DNA from: Phycisphaerae bacterium | GTDB lineage: Bacteria; Planctomycetota; Phycisphaerae; UBA1845; Fen-1342 | Direction of reading: 5' to 3' | Length of the DNA stretch: 7,188 bases | NCBI GenBank assembly: GCA_022842805.1 | Contig: JALHOX010000241.1 | Span: 1 to 7,188 of the forward strand | In this document: in pieces, positions 1 through 6,766 of the stretch | How the letters are laid out: each line of letters begins with the position of its first letter | Numbering within the stretch: the stretch's first letter is position 1 | Made by a program: the position numbers and the translations under genes | Notes under the pieces: model-generated | The model's database searches: none | What the model was told of the DNA's origin: nothing | The model's input: only the letters and a program-made list of their open reading frames with translations

Positions 1-923
1 ATCGGCTGCCCAGCCCCGGGCAGTTTCATCAGCCACCAGAGATATCCATACTCAGCCCGTTCATCGATCTCCGCGTGCGGCGCGGTCATCGCGGCGATCC
101 AATCCGCGGGAACGACCTGCACGCCGTTGAACTTTCCCTTCGCCAGGACGCACTGCCCCACTGCCAGCAAGTCGCGGCTTCGCAGCCCCAGTCCGCCGCC
201 GGCCTGCGGCAATCCGAGCGACGAGCGCTGCCACTCGGGCTTCTCAATTCCCAGGGGCGAAAAGAGCGTCCGCTGTGCGTAGGCGTCGAGCTTCTCGCCC
301 GTGGCGCGCTCCAACACCGCGCCGAGTGTCGCGACGCCCGCCGTGCAATAACTGAACGCGCGGCCATACGGAGATTCAGCGGGCTTCTTGACCCACGCCG
401 GAAACCCGCGGATGGGAAGGTCCAGGAAGAAGCGCGGCCAATCCTCAATCAGGTACATGCGCTCCTCGTTGCCGCGCGAAAACTGGTTCCAGTCGTCGCA
501 CTCCAGGCAGGAGCTCATCGTGAGCAGGTCTTCGATTGTGATCTTCGCCTTACGCGGATCGGGACACTGCAAAGGTTGAAGGTCGGCGAAAAACGGGAGA
601 ACTGGAGCGCCCACGCCGCTGAGCTTGCCATCGCGAATGGCGATGCCGACCAGTAGTGCGGTAATCGACTTGGTCGCCGAACGTGTGTTTCGCCGCGCCT
701 CGGCCCCGCCCTCGTCGTAATAGGCTTCCAGAATCGTCTGGCCCTTGTGGGCGACGACGATGCTCGTGATCGTCCCGAACTCACCCTTACGAACCGACTC
801 ATCCACCGTCGCGAACCGCGCGGCTTCCGGTGCGGCCGCCGTCGAAGCCGGCGCAGGCTTCCCCGGCGACGCGGCACTTTGCGGCAACAAAAACAGAAAT
901 CCGACGATCGGCGCGAGCAGCAT
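1..923 (-). CDS. Serine hydrolase, beta-lactamase/PBP-like (class C fold), C-terminus missing
   Basis: This frame stays open from an ATG at 921-923 to the window edge, giving 307 residues with no stop, so the C-terminus is outside the window. Residues 4-18 are hydrophobic (APIVGFLFLLPQSAA) and look like a signal peptide or anchor, followed by a Pro/Ala-rich linker to about residue 35. The nucleophile motif SxxK is S82-A-T-K85 (RSATKSITALLVG). The second motif, usually Y-x-N, is Y192-C-T in FSYCTAGVATLG. YGYLWW near the visible end is typical of the family (PF00144). The third motif (HTG/KTG-like) would lie beyond the edge. GGAG at 931-934 sits 7 bases before the ATG, and no earlier in-frame ATG was seen before an upstream stop. 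The family includes beta-lactamases, D-aminopeptidases, esterases and peptidoglycan enzymes; the substrate cannot be told here. An exported location is inferred. Confidence 0.86.
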   Translation of the reverse strand, partial: MLLAPIVGFLFLLPQSAASPGKPAPASTAAAPEAARFATVDESVRKGEFGTITSIVVAHKGQTILEAYYDEGGAEARRNTRSATKSITALLVGIAIRDGKLSGVGAPVLPFFADLQPLQCPDPRKAKITIEDLLTMSSCLECDDWNQFSRGNEERMYLIEDWPRFFLDLPIRGFPAWVKKPAESPYGRAFSYCTAGVATLGAVLERATGEKLDAYAQRTLFSPLGIEKPEWQRSSLGLPQAGGGLGLRSRDLLAVGQCVLAKGKFNGVQVVPADWIAAMTAPHAEIDERAEYGYLWWLMKLPGAGQP

Positions 924-1047
924 GTGGACACTCCGAGATTCGTGGTTCGCGAATGCGAAAGAATGTGCGTCAGCGGAGTGGAGTTCTCGGCTTGCGAGGT
1001 GATATTTTCGTCGGGCGGGCGGTCACGCCGACATTTTTTCCGTCTGG

Positions 1048-1069
1048 CGCCGAGCAGCCTCGCTCGGCG
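1048..1069. repeat. GC-rich hairpin, 8-bp stem
   Basis: Perfect 8-bp inverted repeat: CGCCGAGC at 1048-1055 and GCTCGGCG at 1062-1069, with a 6-base loop AGCCTC. Six T residues lie about ten bases to its left on the plus strand, so they read as A residues after the hairpin on the minus strand. This is the wrong arrangement for an intrinsic terminator in either direction. It is probably a dispersed palindromic element, but no second copy was seen in this window. Confidence 0.45.
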
Positions 1070-1154
1070 TTAGGACGTGCGGAAACGCGGACTCGGACGT
1101 CGATGACGCGGCGGCGGTGGCCAGACCGTCGCTGCGGCGCTGCGAGCCACGTAG

Positions 1155-1173
1155 GTCGGGTCATCGACCCGAC
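1155..1173. repeat. REP-like 19-base palindrome, copy 1, with 5' GTAG
   Basis: The sequence GTCGGGTCATCGACCCGAC forms a perfect 8-bp stem with a 3-base loop (ATC). The tetranucleotide GTAG stands directly before it at 1151-1154. A GTAG or GGAG next to a short hairpin is the established hallmark of REP elements handled by RAYT (TnpA-REP) transposases. An identical copy lies at 1262-1280 in the same orientation, judged by the asymmetric loop. Calling it REP-like is inference from structure and the local duplicate; a genome-wide count is not available here. Confidence 0.6.
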
Positions 1174-1200
1174 AAGATCGACGCAATAAGCGAACAATCA

Positions 1201-1226
1201 GCCAATTGCTTTACGGGGCAATTGGC
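1201..1226. repeat. Hairpin with 9-bp stem
   Basis: Inverted repeat GCCAATTGC at 1201-1209 and GCAATTGGC at 1218-1226, with an 8-base loop TTTACGGG. It lies between the two copies of the 19-base palindrome. The stem is richer in A/T than the neighbouring hairpins and no T-run follows on either strand. It could be a protein-binding palindrome or an RNA hairpin in the 3' region of the formate dehydrogenase transcript; the sequence does not decide. Confidence 0.45.
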
Positions 1227-1261
1227 CGGGATGCGGCCCCATTCGTAACTTGTTCATCGCC

Positions 1262-1280
1262 GTCGGGTCATCGACCCGAC
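1262..1280. repeat. REP-like 19-base palindrome, copy 2
   Basis: Exact repeat of the 19-base palindrome at 1155-1173, with the same 8-bp stem and ATC loop, 107 bases further right. This copy has no GTAG next to it. It sits 13 bases past the formate dehydrogenase stop codon on the minus strand, so it would form an RNA hairpin at the 3' end of that transcript. It may stabilise the message or pause polymerase, but no U-run follows. Confidence 0.6.
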
Positions 1281-1293
1281 CCCCCACGACCGC

Positions 1294-2496
1294 CTACCCC
1301 CGCCGAAACTTCGCCGCCTCCTCCGATCCGCCGGTCGCGTTGCCGGCGGAGTAGGAGTGCGCGCCCGTGCCCGCCAGCTTGCCGCCATCCACGATCAGGT
1401 ACTCGCTGCGGATCGGCCGGCCCGCGAACCAGCACTCCAAAATCTCACGCACGCCCGCCGCATATCGCGCCTGCGCCGACAGCGACGTGCCCGAAATGTG
1501 CGGCGTCATGCCGTGGTTGGGCATCGTCCGCCAAGGGTGGTCCTTCGGCGGCGGCTGCGGAAACCAGACATCGCCCGCGTAGCCCGCCAGTTGCCCGCTC
1601 TGCAGCGCCCGCGCGACGGCGTCGCGGTCGCAGATCTTGCCCCGCGCGGTATTCACGAGGTACGCCCCGCGCTTCATCTTCGCGATCAGCGCGTCGTTGA
1701 ACATGTGCTCCGTCTCGGGGTGCAGCGGGCAATTGATCGTCACCACGTCGCACTCGCGGACCATCGACTCCACATTCGGGTGATAGGTCAGCCCCAGCTC
1801 GCGCTCCACCTTATCCGGCTGACGATGGCGGTCCGTATAGTGCAGCTTCACATCGAACGGCTTGAGGCGCTTGAGCACGCCAAGCCCGATCCGCCCCGCC
1901 GCCACGCTCCCGACCGTCATGCCTTCGAGGTCATACGACCGCGCCGCGCAATCGGCGATGTTCCACCCCTGCTGAATCACCCAGTTGTAAGACGGAATGT
2001 AGTTTCGCACGAGCGCGAGGATCATCATCACCACGTGCTCAGAAACGCTGACGCTGTTGCAATACGTCACTTCCGCGACCGTGATGCCGCGCTTCATCGC
2101 CGCCTGCAGGTCGACATGGTCCGAGCCGATGCCCGCCGTGATCGCCAGCTTCAGCTTCGGCGCTTTCGCGATGCGCTCGGCGGTCAGATACGCAGGCCAA
2201 AACGGCTGCGAAATCACCACGTCGGCGTCGGACAGCTCACGCTCAAAGGCACAGTCGGCCCCGTCTTTGTCAGATGTGACCGCCAGCCGATGCCCCGCGC
2301 CCTCAAGAAACTTTCGCAACCCCAGCCCCCCCGTGACGGAGCCCAGCAGCGCCCCCGGCTGAAAATCAATCCGCTCGGGCGTGGGCAGCGTCTGCCCATC
2401 GGGATAGCGCTCCAGCCGCGGCAGCCCGTCGCGCGGATAGGACTTCGGATAGCCGGTGACGGGATCGTCGTAGAGGACGCAAAGCACTTTGGCCAT
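1294..2496 (-). CDS. fdh: NAD+-dependent formate dehydrogenase
   Basis: This enzyme oxidises formate to CO2 while reducing NAD+ to NADH in the cytoplasm; it is the metal-free D-2-hydroxyacid dehydrogenase type (EC 1.17.1.9). The 400-residue protein matches, from memory, the length and most blocks of the Pseudomonas sp. 101 enzyme, for example VLCVLYDDPVTGYPKSY at the start and NATGGSEEAAKF at the end. Visible key residues are I123, C146-N147, the nucleotide loop A199-A-G-R-I-G204, D222 (favours NAD over NADP), R285, D309, Q314 and the catalytic H333 in TPHISGT. The start at 2494-2496 is preceded by AGGAG with 6-base spacing and agrees with the family N-terminus. The frame stays open upstream to an ATG at 2655, but that extension has no family counterpart. 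No methanol or formaldehyde oxidation genes are nearby, so the formate source is unknown. The gene diverges from the surface-protein gene. Confidence 0.97.
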   Translation of the reverse strand: MAKVLCVLYDDPVTGYPKSYPRDGLPRLERYPDGQTLPTPERIDFQPGALLGSVTGGLGLRKFLEGAGHRLAVTSDKDGADCAFERELSDADVVISQPFWPAYLTAERIAKAPKLKLAITAGIGSDHVDLQAAMKRGITVAEVTYCNSVSVSEHVVMMILALVRNYIPSYNWVIQQGWNIADCAARSYDLEGMTVGSVAAGRIGLGVLKRLKPFDVKLHYTDRHRQPDKVERELGLTYHPNVESMVRECDVVTINCPLHPETEHMFNDALIAKMKRGAYLVNTARGKICDRDAVARALQSGQLAGYAGDVWFPQPPPKDHPWRTMPNHGMTPHISGTSLSAQARYAAGVREILECWFAGRPIRSEYLIVDGGKLAGTGAHSYSAGNATGGSEEAAKFRRG

Positions 2497-2734
2497 GACG
2501 CGCTCCTGAAGAAAAGGGGTCGGAAATGGGTCGCCGCCGGGGATGGTCGGTCGGCTGGGCGGGGAATGCAAGTCGATTTGCGGCGGGGCAACAACGATGT
2601 GAGAAATCGTGCTGCGAACTGCCAATACGCCGGGCACCAAGCGGTTTCCGACCAATTTTGCCCTGAATTCGACGCCTTGATCAACTACCTAGAAAGTTCA
2701 GGTCAGCAAGGCGGTTTCTTGAGCGGAGAGCTCC
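2497..2734. promoter_or_regulatory. Divergent control region between fdh and the surface-protein gene
   Basis: This 238-base region must hold the promoters of both diverging genes. On the minus strand, TTGATC (2679-2684) and CAAAAT (2655-2660) are 18 bases apart and could form a weak sigma70-like promoter for fdh, with a leader of roughly 150 bases. The same spot has a perfect 8-base palindrome, TTGATCAA at 2677-2684, flanked by the inverted pair CCTGAA (2662-2667) and TTCAGG (2697-2702). The outer pair is centred about 1.5 bases away from the inner palindrome, so a single operator is only a guess. No promoter was recognised for the plus-strand gene, whose GGAG ribosome site is at 2725-2728. 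Confidence 0.35.
2503..2507 (-). promoter_or_regulatory. Ribosome binding site of fdh
   Basis: AGGAG on the minus strand, 6 bases before the ATG at 2494-2496. It supports this start over the in-frame ATG at 2655. Confidence 0.75.
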
Positions 2735-4741
2735 ATGTTCTTATGTAATCCCTGCCGCGGCGCGCGCTCAAATTCGATTGCCGCGGCCTTCGCATTCGCG
2801 ATCGCGTTCAGCGACGACGCGGACGCCGCCGCGCTGAGTTGGAACAACCCCGCTGGCGGACCCGCGGCGACGGCGGCGAACTGGCTGCCCGCGCAGGTTC
2901 CGGTGAGCGTCGACGACCTGACGTTCAATCTCGCCGCAACGTACACCACGTCATTCAACTCCACGGTCGCCGCCAGCCGCACTCACACCTTCCGTCAGGG
3001 AACAGTGACGTTGAGCATGCTCAACCCGCACACCGTCTCCACCGGCGTGACAATCGGAAGCGTCAGCCCGGACAACGCCACCGTTACGCTCACCACCGGA
3101 ACTCTCGCGTCGAACGGTAATGTCATCCTCGGAAACGCGACCGGCACCACCGGCGTGCTGAATATCAACGACGACGATGCCGAACTCGTCATCGGGAATG
3201 GCGCCGATCTCACAGTCGGCGCGAATGGCGCGGCAGCATTGAACATTACCGCCGCGGGCACCGCGCGCGTCGGCGATCAACTGATCGTGGGTTCGAACGC
3301 CACGTCGACGTCGACGGTCACGATCTCCGGGTTTTCAGTCGCACCGGTCGGCGTTTCCGGTCTCACCGTGCTCGGGACCGGCGAATCGCGCATCGGGCAG
3401 GGCGGAGACGCCACGATGACCATCAGCAACGGCGCGTTCGCGAGCTTCGCCGGCGACGTGATCATCGCCAACGGCTCGGCATCGACGAGCACCGTGAACG
3501 TGCATACAACCGGGTTGCTCAACGCACGACTGCTCGTCGGCGGCGATCTGCTGATCGGGCGCAACTCGAGCGCTACGGCCGCCGGAACCGCCGCGCTTAA
3601 CATCGACTCCGGAGGCCAGGCCGACATCGACGGGCAAACGCTGCTCGGCGACCCCAACGGCGGCACCGGGCGAATCGACTTATCCGGTGGCACGTTCAAT
3701 GGAACCGGCAACGTCACCGTTCTGACCGGCTCGACGATCAGCGGGACGGGCACGATCAACGCCGACGTGGATAACGCGGGCAATATCCAGCCCAGCGGCG
3801 GCTCAGGGCTCCTTTTCAATGGTCAACTCGCGAACAGCACCAACAATATCGTTGGGAACAAGATCCACTTCGGCTCGCTCGGCAGCTACAGCGGCTCGGG
3901 CATGTGCCTGGCCGACATCACCGGCGACGCCGCGTCGTCCATCAACCCCAGCGGACCGCTCACGATTGGGGCCAACACGACCAGCGGATTCTTCTATTTG
4001 GGAGCGCTGAACGTCGGCGCGCAAGCCGTCACGCTCGTCGACAGCAATCAGGCCGTGCTTGGCGGACAGACCACCATGAACGGCGGAACGCTGTCTTGCT
4101 CGACGGGCATCGGCAATCAGAACGGCGCAGCGATTCGCGGAAAAGGCACGCTGACCGGCAATGTAACAAACTCGGGCATTCTCGCGCCGACCGATCCGGG
4201 GGCCGCGTCCGTCACCCTAAGCATCAACGGATCGCTCACGCTGAATCCGACATCTGTCGTCGAAATCGAACTCAACGGCCCCGGCAACACCGACCGCATC
4301 AACGTCAGCGGCGCGGCGACGCTCGGCGGCTCGGCGCGGCTGACGCTGGCGCCGGGCTATCTGCCGTCGCTCGGCGAACAGATCATCCTTGTCAATGCGG
4401 CCGGCGGCCGCGCGGGAACGATGTCAAGCGTCATTCATACGCCGGTATGTGACCAGTACACGATCGTGCTGGTCTATTCGTCCACGGCGGTGATCGCGCT
4501 CATTCGGCCGAGTAGTGCCGTCACGTCGCCGGGCGACGTCGATCGGGACGGCGACCACGACGTCGATGACTTTGCGCGTTGGGCGCCTTGCATGGCCGGC
4601 CCGGATATTCTGACCCCGCCACCGGGATGCGATCCGGACGACTTCCACTTTCGCGCGGACCTCGACATGCCGTACTGCGAGGATTACGACGTGGACATCA
4701 AGGACTTCTGGGTGCTGCAGCGAATCATCGACGGAACCTGA
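2735..4741 (+). CDS. Secreted autotransporter-stalk-like repeat protein with C-terminal dockerin-like domain
   Basis: This 668-residue protein is probably exported to the cell surface or outside. A signal peptide is likely at residues 1-33: basic residues at 8-11, a hydrophobic Ala/Phe stretch at 15-25, and a possible cut near ADAAA-LSW. Residues 35-62 (W36, N49-W50, then V-P and D-D) match the opening common to planctomycete autotransporter-associated repeat proteins. Residues 100-360 are a low-complexity Gly/Thr/Asn/Ser array with recurring units such as ALNITAAG, TMTISNGA and ALNIDSGG, as expected of a beta-helix and similar to T5SS/PEP-CTERM repeats. Residues 519-565 (RINVSGAATLGG...LPSLGEQIILV) resemble the segment closing such stalks. 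The tail has a dockerin-like calcium loop, GDVDRDGDHDVDDF at 600-613, a second degenerate one at 642-658, and cysteines C619, C632 and C648. There is no translocator barrel, PEP-CTERM anchor or catalytic domain. GGAG ends 6 bases before the ATG. The ligand is unknown. Confidence 0.87.
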   Translation: MFLCNPCRGARSNSIAAAFAFAIAFSDDADAAALSWNNPAGGPAATAANWLPAQVPVSVDDLTFNLAATYTTSFNSTVAASRTHTFRQGTVTLSMLNPHTVSTGVTIGSVSPDNATVTLTTGTLASNGNVILGNATGTTGVLNINDDDAELVIGNGADLTVGANGAAALNITAAGTARVGDQLIVGSNATSTSTVTISGFSVAPVGVSGLTVLGTGESRIGQGGDATMTISNGAFASFAGDVIIANGSASTSTVNVHTTGLLNARLLVGGDLLIGRNSSATAAGTAALNIDSGGQADIDGQTLLGDPNGGTGRIDLSGGTFNGTGNVTVLTGSTISGTGTINADVDNAGNIQPSGGSGLLFNGQLANSTNNIVGNKIHFGSLGSYSGSGMCLADITGDAASSINPSGPLTIGANTTSGFFYLGALNVGAQAVTLVDSNQAVLGGQTTMNGGTLSCSTGIGNQNGAAIRGKGTLTGNVTNSGILAPTDPGAASVTLSINGSLTLNPTSVVEIELNGPGNTDRINVSGAATLGGSARLTLAPGYLPSLGEQIILVNAAGGRAGTMSSVIHTPVCDQYTIVLVYSSTAVIALIRPSSAVTSPGDVDRDGDHDVDDFARWAPCMAGPDILTPPPGCDPDDFHFRADLDMPYCEDYDVDIKDFWVLQRIIDGT

Positions 4742-4813
4742 TCGCTCGTGACGTCTGGTCACCGGGCGGTTGCGTCGGCGCAGCGTCTTGCCGGGCGGGC
4801 CGTGCCCAATGGC

Positions 4814-4987
4814 CTAAAAAATCCACCGTTGGATTTGCTTCCGGCAGATCAGGGTGCAGCCCAATTTGAGAAATGCCTCATGGATGTCGTCGCGTCGGTC
4901 GTAGCCGGTTCGCAGCCGGCGACACTGGCGCAGCGACTTGAGCGTGCGTTTGACCACCAAGCGGCGGTCGCGGTTGCGCGAGAAAGA
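4814..4987 (-). pseudogene. IS5-like transposase, C-terminal remnant
   Basis: The minus strand encodes about 57 residues ending at a TAG at 4814-4816. They resemble the C-terminal end of IS5-family DDE transposases (IS427-like groups): RNRDRRLVVKRTLKSL, then QCRRLRTGYDRRDD, then EAFLKLGCTLICRKQI. Family members typically read VERT/IERF, then RRL.RYD, then a hydrophobic L.C/L.I stretch before the stop. The glutamate of the V-E-R-T motif, the third DDE residue, is replaced by lysine (codon at 4949-4951), which would abolish activity. No upstream D motifs were found, and the sequence to the right runs into the Kbl leader and gene, so the 5' part was lost. Terminal inverted repeats were not recognised. 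The family call is from memory of motifs and is moderately sure. Confidence 0.6.
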
Positions 4988-5086
4988 GCTCGATGTCGCG
5001 CGGAAACGTACATCGGGTCTTCGACGGGACCTATGCTCCTCCCCTCCGCTAAACTGTCGCCCAACTCGATTCGAACGCCCAACGAC

Positions 5087-5090
5087 GGAG
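5087..5090 (+). promoter_or_regulatory. Ribosome binding site of kbl
   Basis: GGAG, 8 bases before the ATG at 5099-5101. It supports this start over the much earlier in-frame start at 4748, whose extra 117 residues overlap the antisense transposase remnant and match nothing in the family. Confidence 0.65.
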
Positions 5091-5098
5091 CCGCCCCC

Positions 5099-6307
<1,209 letters not shown>

Positions 6308-6322
6308 TCCCCCGCATTGCCG

Positions 6323-6348
6323 AGCCGCGGGCTTCAGCCCGCGCGGCT
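6323..6348. repeat. GC-rich hairpin downstream of kbl
   Basis: GCGGGC at 6327-6332 and GCCCGC at 6337-6342 form a 6-bp stem with loop TTCA. After a two-base bulge, AGCC (6323-6326) and GGCT (6345-6348) extend it. It begins 15 bases past the kbl stop. No T-run follows, so it is a weak terminator candidate. From memory, the core GCGGGCTTCAGCCCGC resembles dispersed palindromes in several GC-rich genomes, which makes a REP-like repeat the preferred reading. Confidence 0.5.
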
Positions 6349-6397
6349 GCCGTCGTTGTCCACGCGTACCTGGCCGCCGCGCTGCCGTCGGCGCGGT

Positions 6398-6401
6398 GGA
6401 G
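6398..6401 (+). promoter_or_regulatory. Ribosome binding site deciding the start at 6413
   Basis: GGAG, 11 bases before the ATG at 6413-6415; the spacing is rather long. An in-frame ATG at 6317 would add 32 Arg/Pro-rich residues across the hairpin and lacks a ribosome site, so 6413 is preferred. Confidence 0.45.
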
Positions 6402-6412
6402 AGACCCGCGCC

Positions 6413-6712
6413 ATGAGATCGCAGCTGGCGAAATTCGCCGTCGCATACCTCGTCTTGATCCTGTTCGTCTATTTCCTGTGCGGCGGGCGCGATGAGGGTA
6501 CGACAGCGATCCTCCTCGCCGCCGCCCTGCCCGTGAAGTTCGCATTCTTCGCGTTTATTTTCTTCATCTGTTATCGCCTCGTTTCTGTCGCCTACATCCG
6601 AAAGCCACGACCTCCGGGGACTTGCCGCACTTGCGGCTACAACCTCACCGGCAACACGACGGGGATCTGTCCCGAATGCGGCTCGCCGACAAAGCTACAC
6701 TCACACAAATAG
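6413..6712 (+). CDS. Small membrane protein with C-terminal zinc ribbon (first of a tandem pair)
   Basis: This 99-residue protein is not a named family that I recognise. Residues 7-23 (KFAVAYLVLILFVYFLC) and roughly 31-56 are strongly hydrophobic and predict two membrane helices, which would place the tail on the same side as the short N-terminus. Basic residues (R55, R63-K64) follow the second helix and suggest a cytoplasmic tail by the positive-inside rule. The tail is a compact four-cysteine zinc ribbon, C71-x-x-C74-GYNLTG...C86-PE-C89-G. Ribbons of the CxxCGYxLxG/CPECG type are very common in planctomycete proteins and are assumed to bind zinc; their partners are unknown. The gene follows kbl by 105 bases and precedes a similarly built gene by 54 bases, so joint transcription of the pair is plausible. 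The function is unknown. Confidence 0.8.
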   Translation: MRSQLAKFAVAYLVLILFVYFLCGGRDEGTTAILLAAALPVKFAFFAFIFFICYRLVSVAYIRKPRPPGTCRTCGYNLTGNTTGICPECGSPTKLHSHK

Positions 6713-6766
6713 CGGCCCGAACCTCGCAGGCTGCCGCACCGCGCCCATCGCCCTGCGGGCCCAGGC

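Larger units (their letters stand above)
924..1293. other. Non-coding gap with a cluster of four hairpins
   Basis: This 370-base stretch lies between the end of the formate dehydrogenase gene and the start of the serine hydrolase gene, both on the minus strand. I see no convincing gene; its open frames are short, Arg/Pro-rich and lack recognisable motifs. It holds four GC-rich hairpins at 1048-1069, 1155-1173, 1201-1226 and 1262-1280. None is followed by a T-run on the minus strand, so a classical intrinsic terminator for the dehydrogenase is not evident. The serine hydrolase promoter should lie in the left part, but no clear -35/-10 pair was recognised. Confidence 0.6.
4742..5098. other. Intergenic region containing a transposase remnant
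   Basis: This 357-base stretch lies between the surface-protein stop and the Kbl start. Its centre carries the minus-strand transposase remnant at 4814-4987. Positions 4742-4813 show no convincing hairpin plus T-run terminator. Positions 4988-5098 should hold the Kbl promoter; no well-spaced -35/-10 pair was recognised. The plus-strand Kbl frame runs open through this region back to 4748, but the encoded extension has no family likeness. Confidence 0.55.

Noticed and set aside
86..931. Minus-strand frames at 86-448 and 515-931, and a plus-strand frame at 75-656
   Set aside because: They are other-frame shadows of the serine hydrolase, whose own frame carries SxxK and YxN-like motifs and runs off the window edge.
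1262..1280. Palindrome as the intrinsic terminator of fdh
   Set aside because: It is well placed after the stop, but no T-run follows on the minus strand and the same palindrome recurs at 1155, so a repeat element is the better reading.
1206..1700. Plus-strand Pro/Arg/Ser-rich frame of 164 codons
   Set aside because: It overlaps the hairpin region and the 3' end of fdh on the opposite strand, and its composition is that of out-of-frame GC-rich DNA.
2497..2655. N-terminal extension of formate dehydrogenase from an ATG at 2655
   Set aside because: The extra 53 residues have no counterpart in the family, while the ATG at 2496 has AGGAG at correct spacing and gives the canonical N-terminus.
1357..2748. 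Long plus-strand open frame (463 codons) opposite fdh
   Set aside because: It is antisense to a certain formate dehydrogenase gene, is rich in Arg/His/Pro, and shows no domain. Long antisense frames are expected in GC-rich coding DNA.
2951..4024. Several minus-strand frames inside the surface-protein gene (up to 180 codons)
   Set aside because: They are low-complexity mirror products of the Gly/Thr/Asn repeat array, with no ribosome sites or domains.
4748..5098. N-terminal extension of Kbl by 117 residues
   Set aside because: It overlaps the antisense transposase remnant, lacks family likeness, and the ATG at 5099 has a ribosome site and the expected N-terminal sequence.
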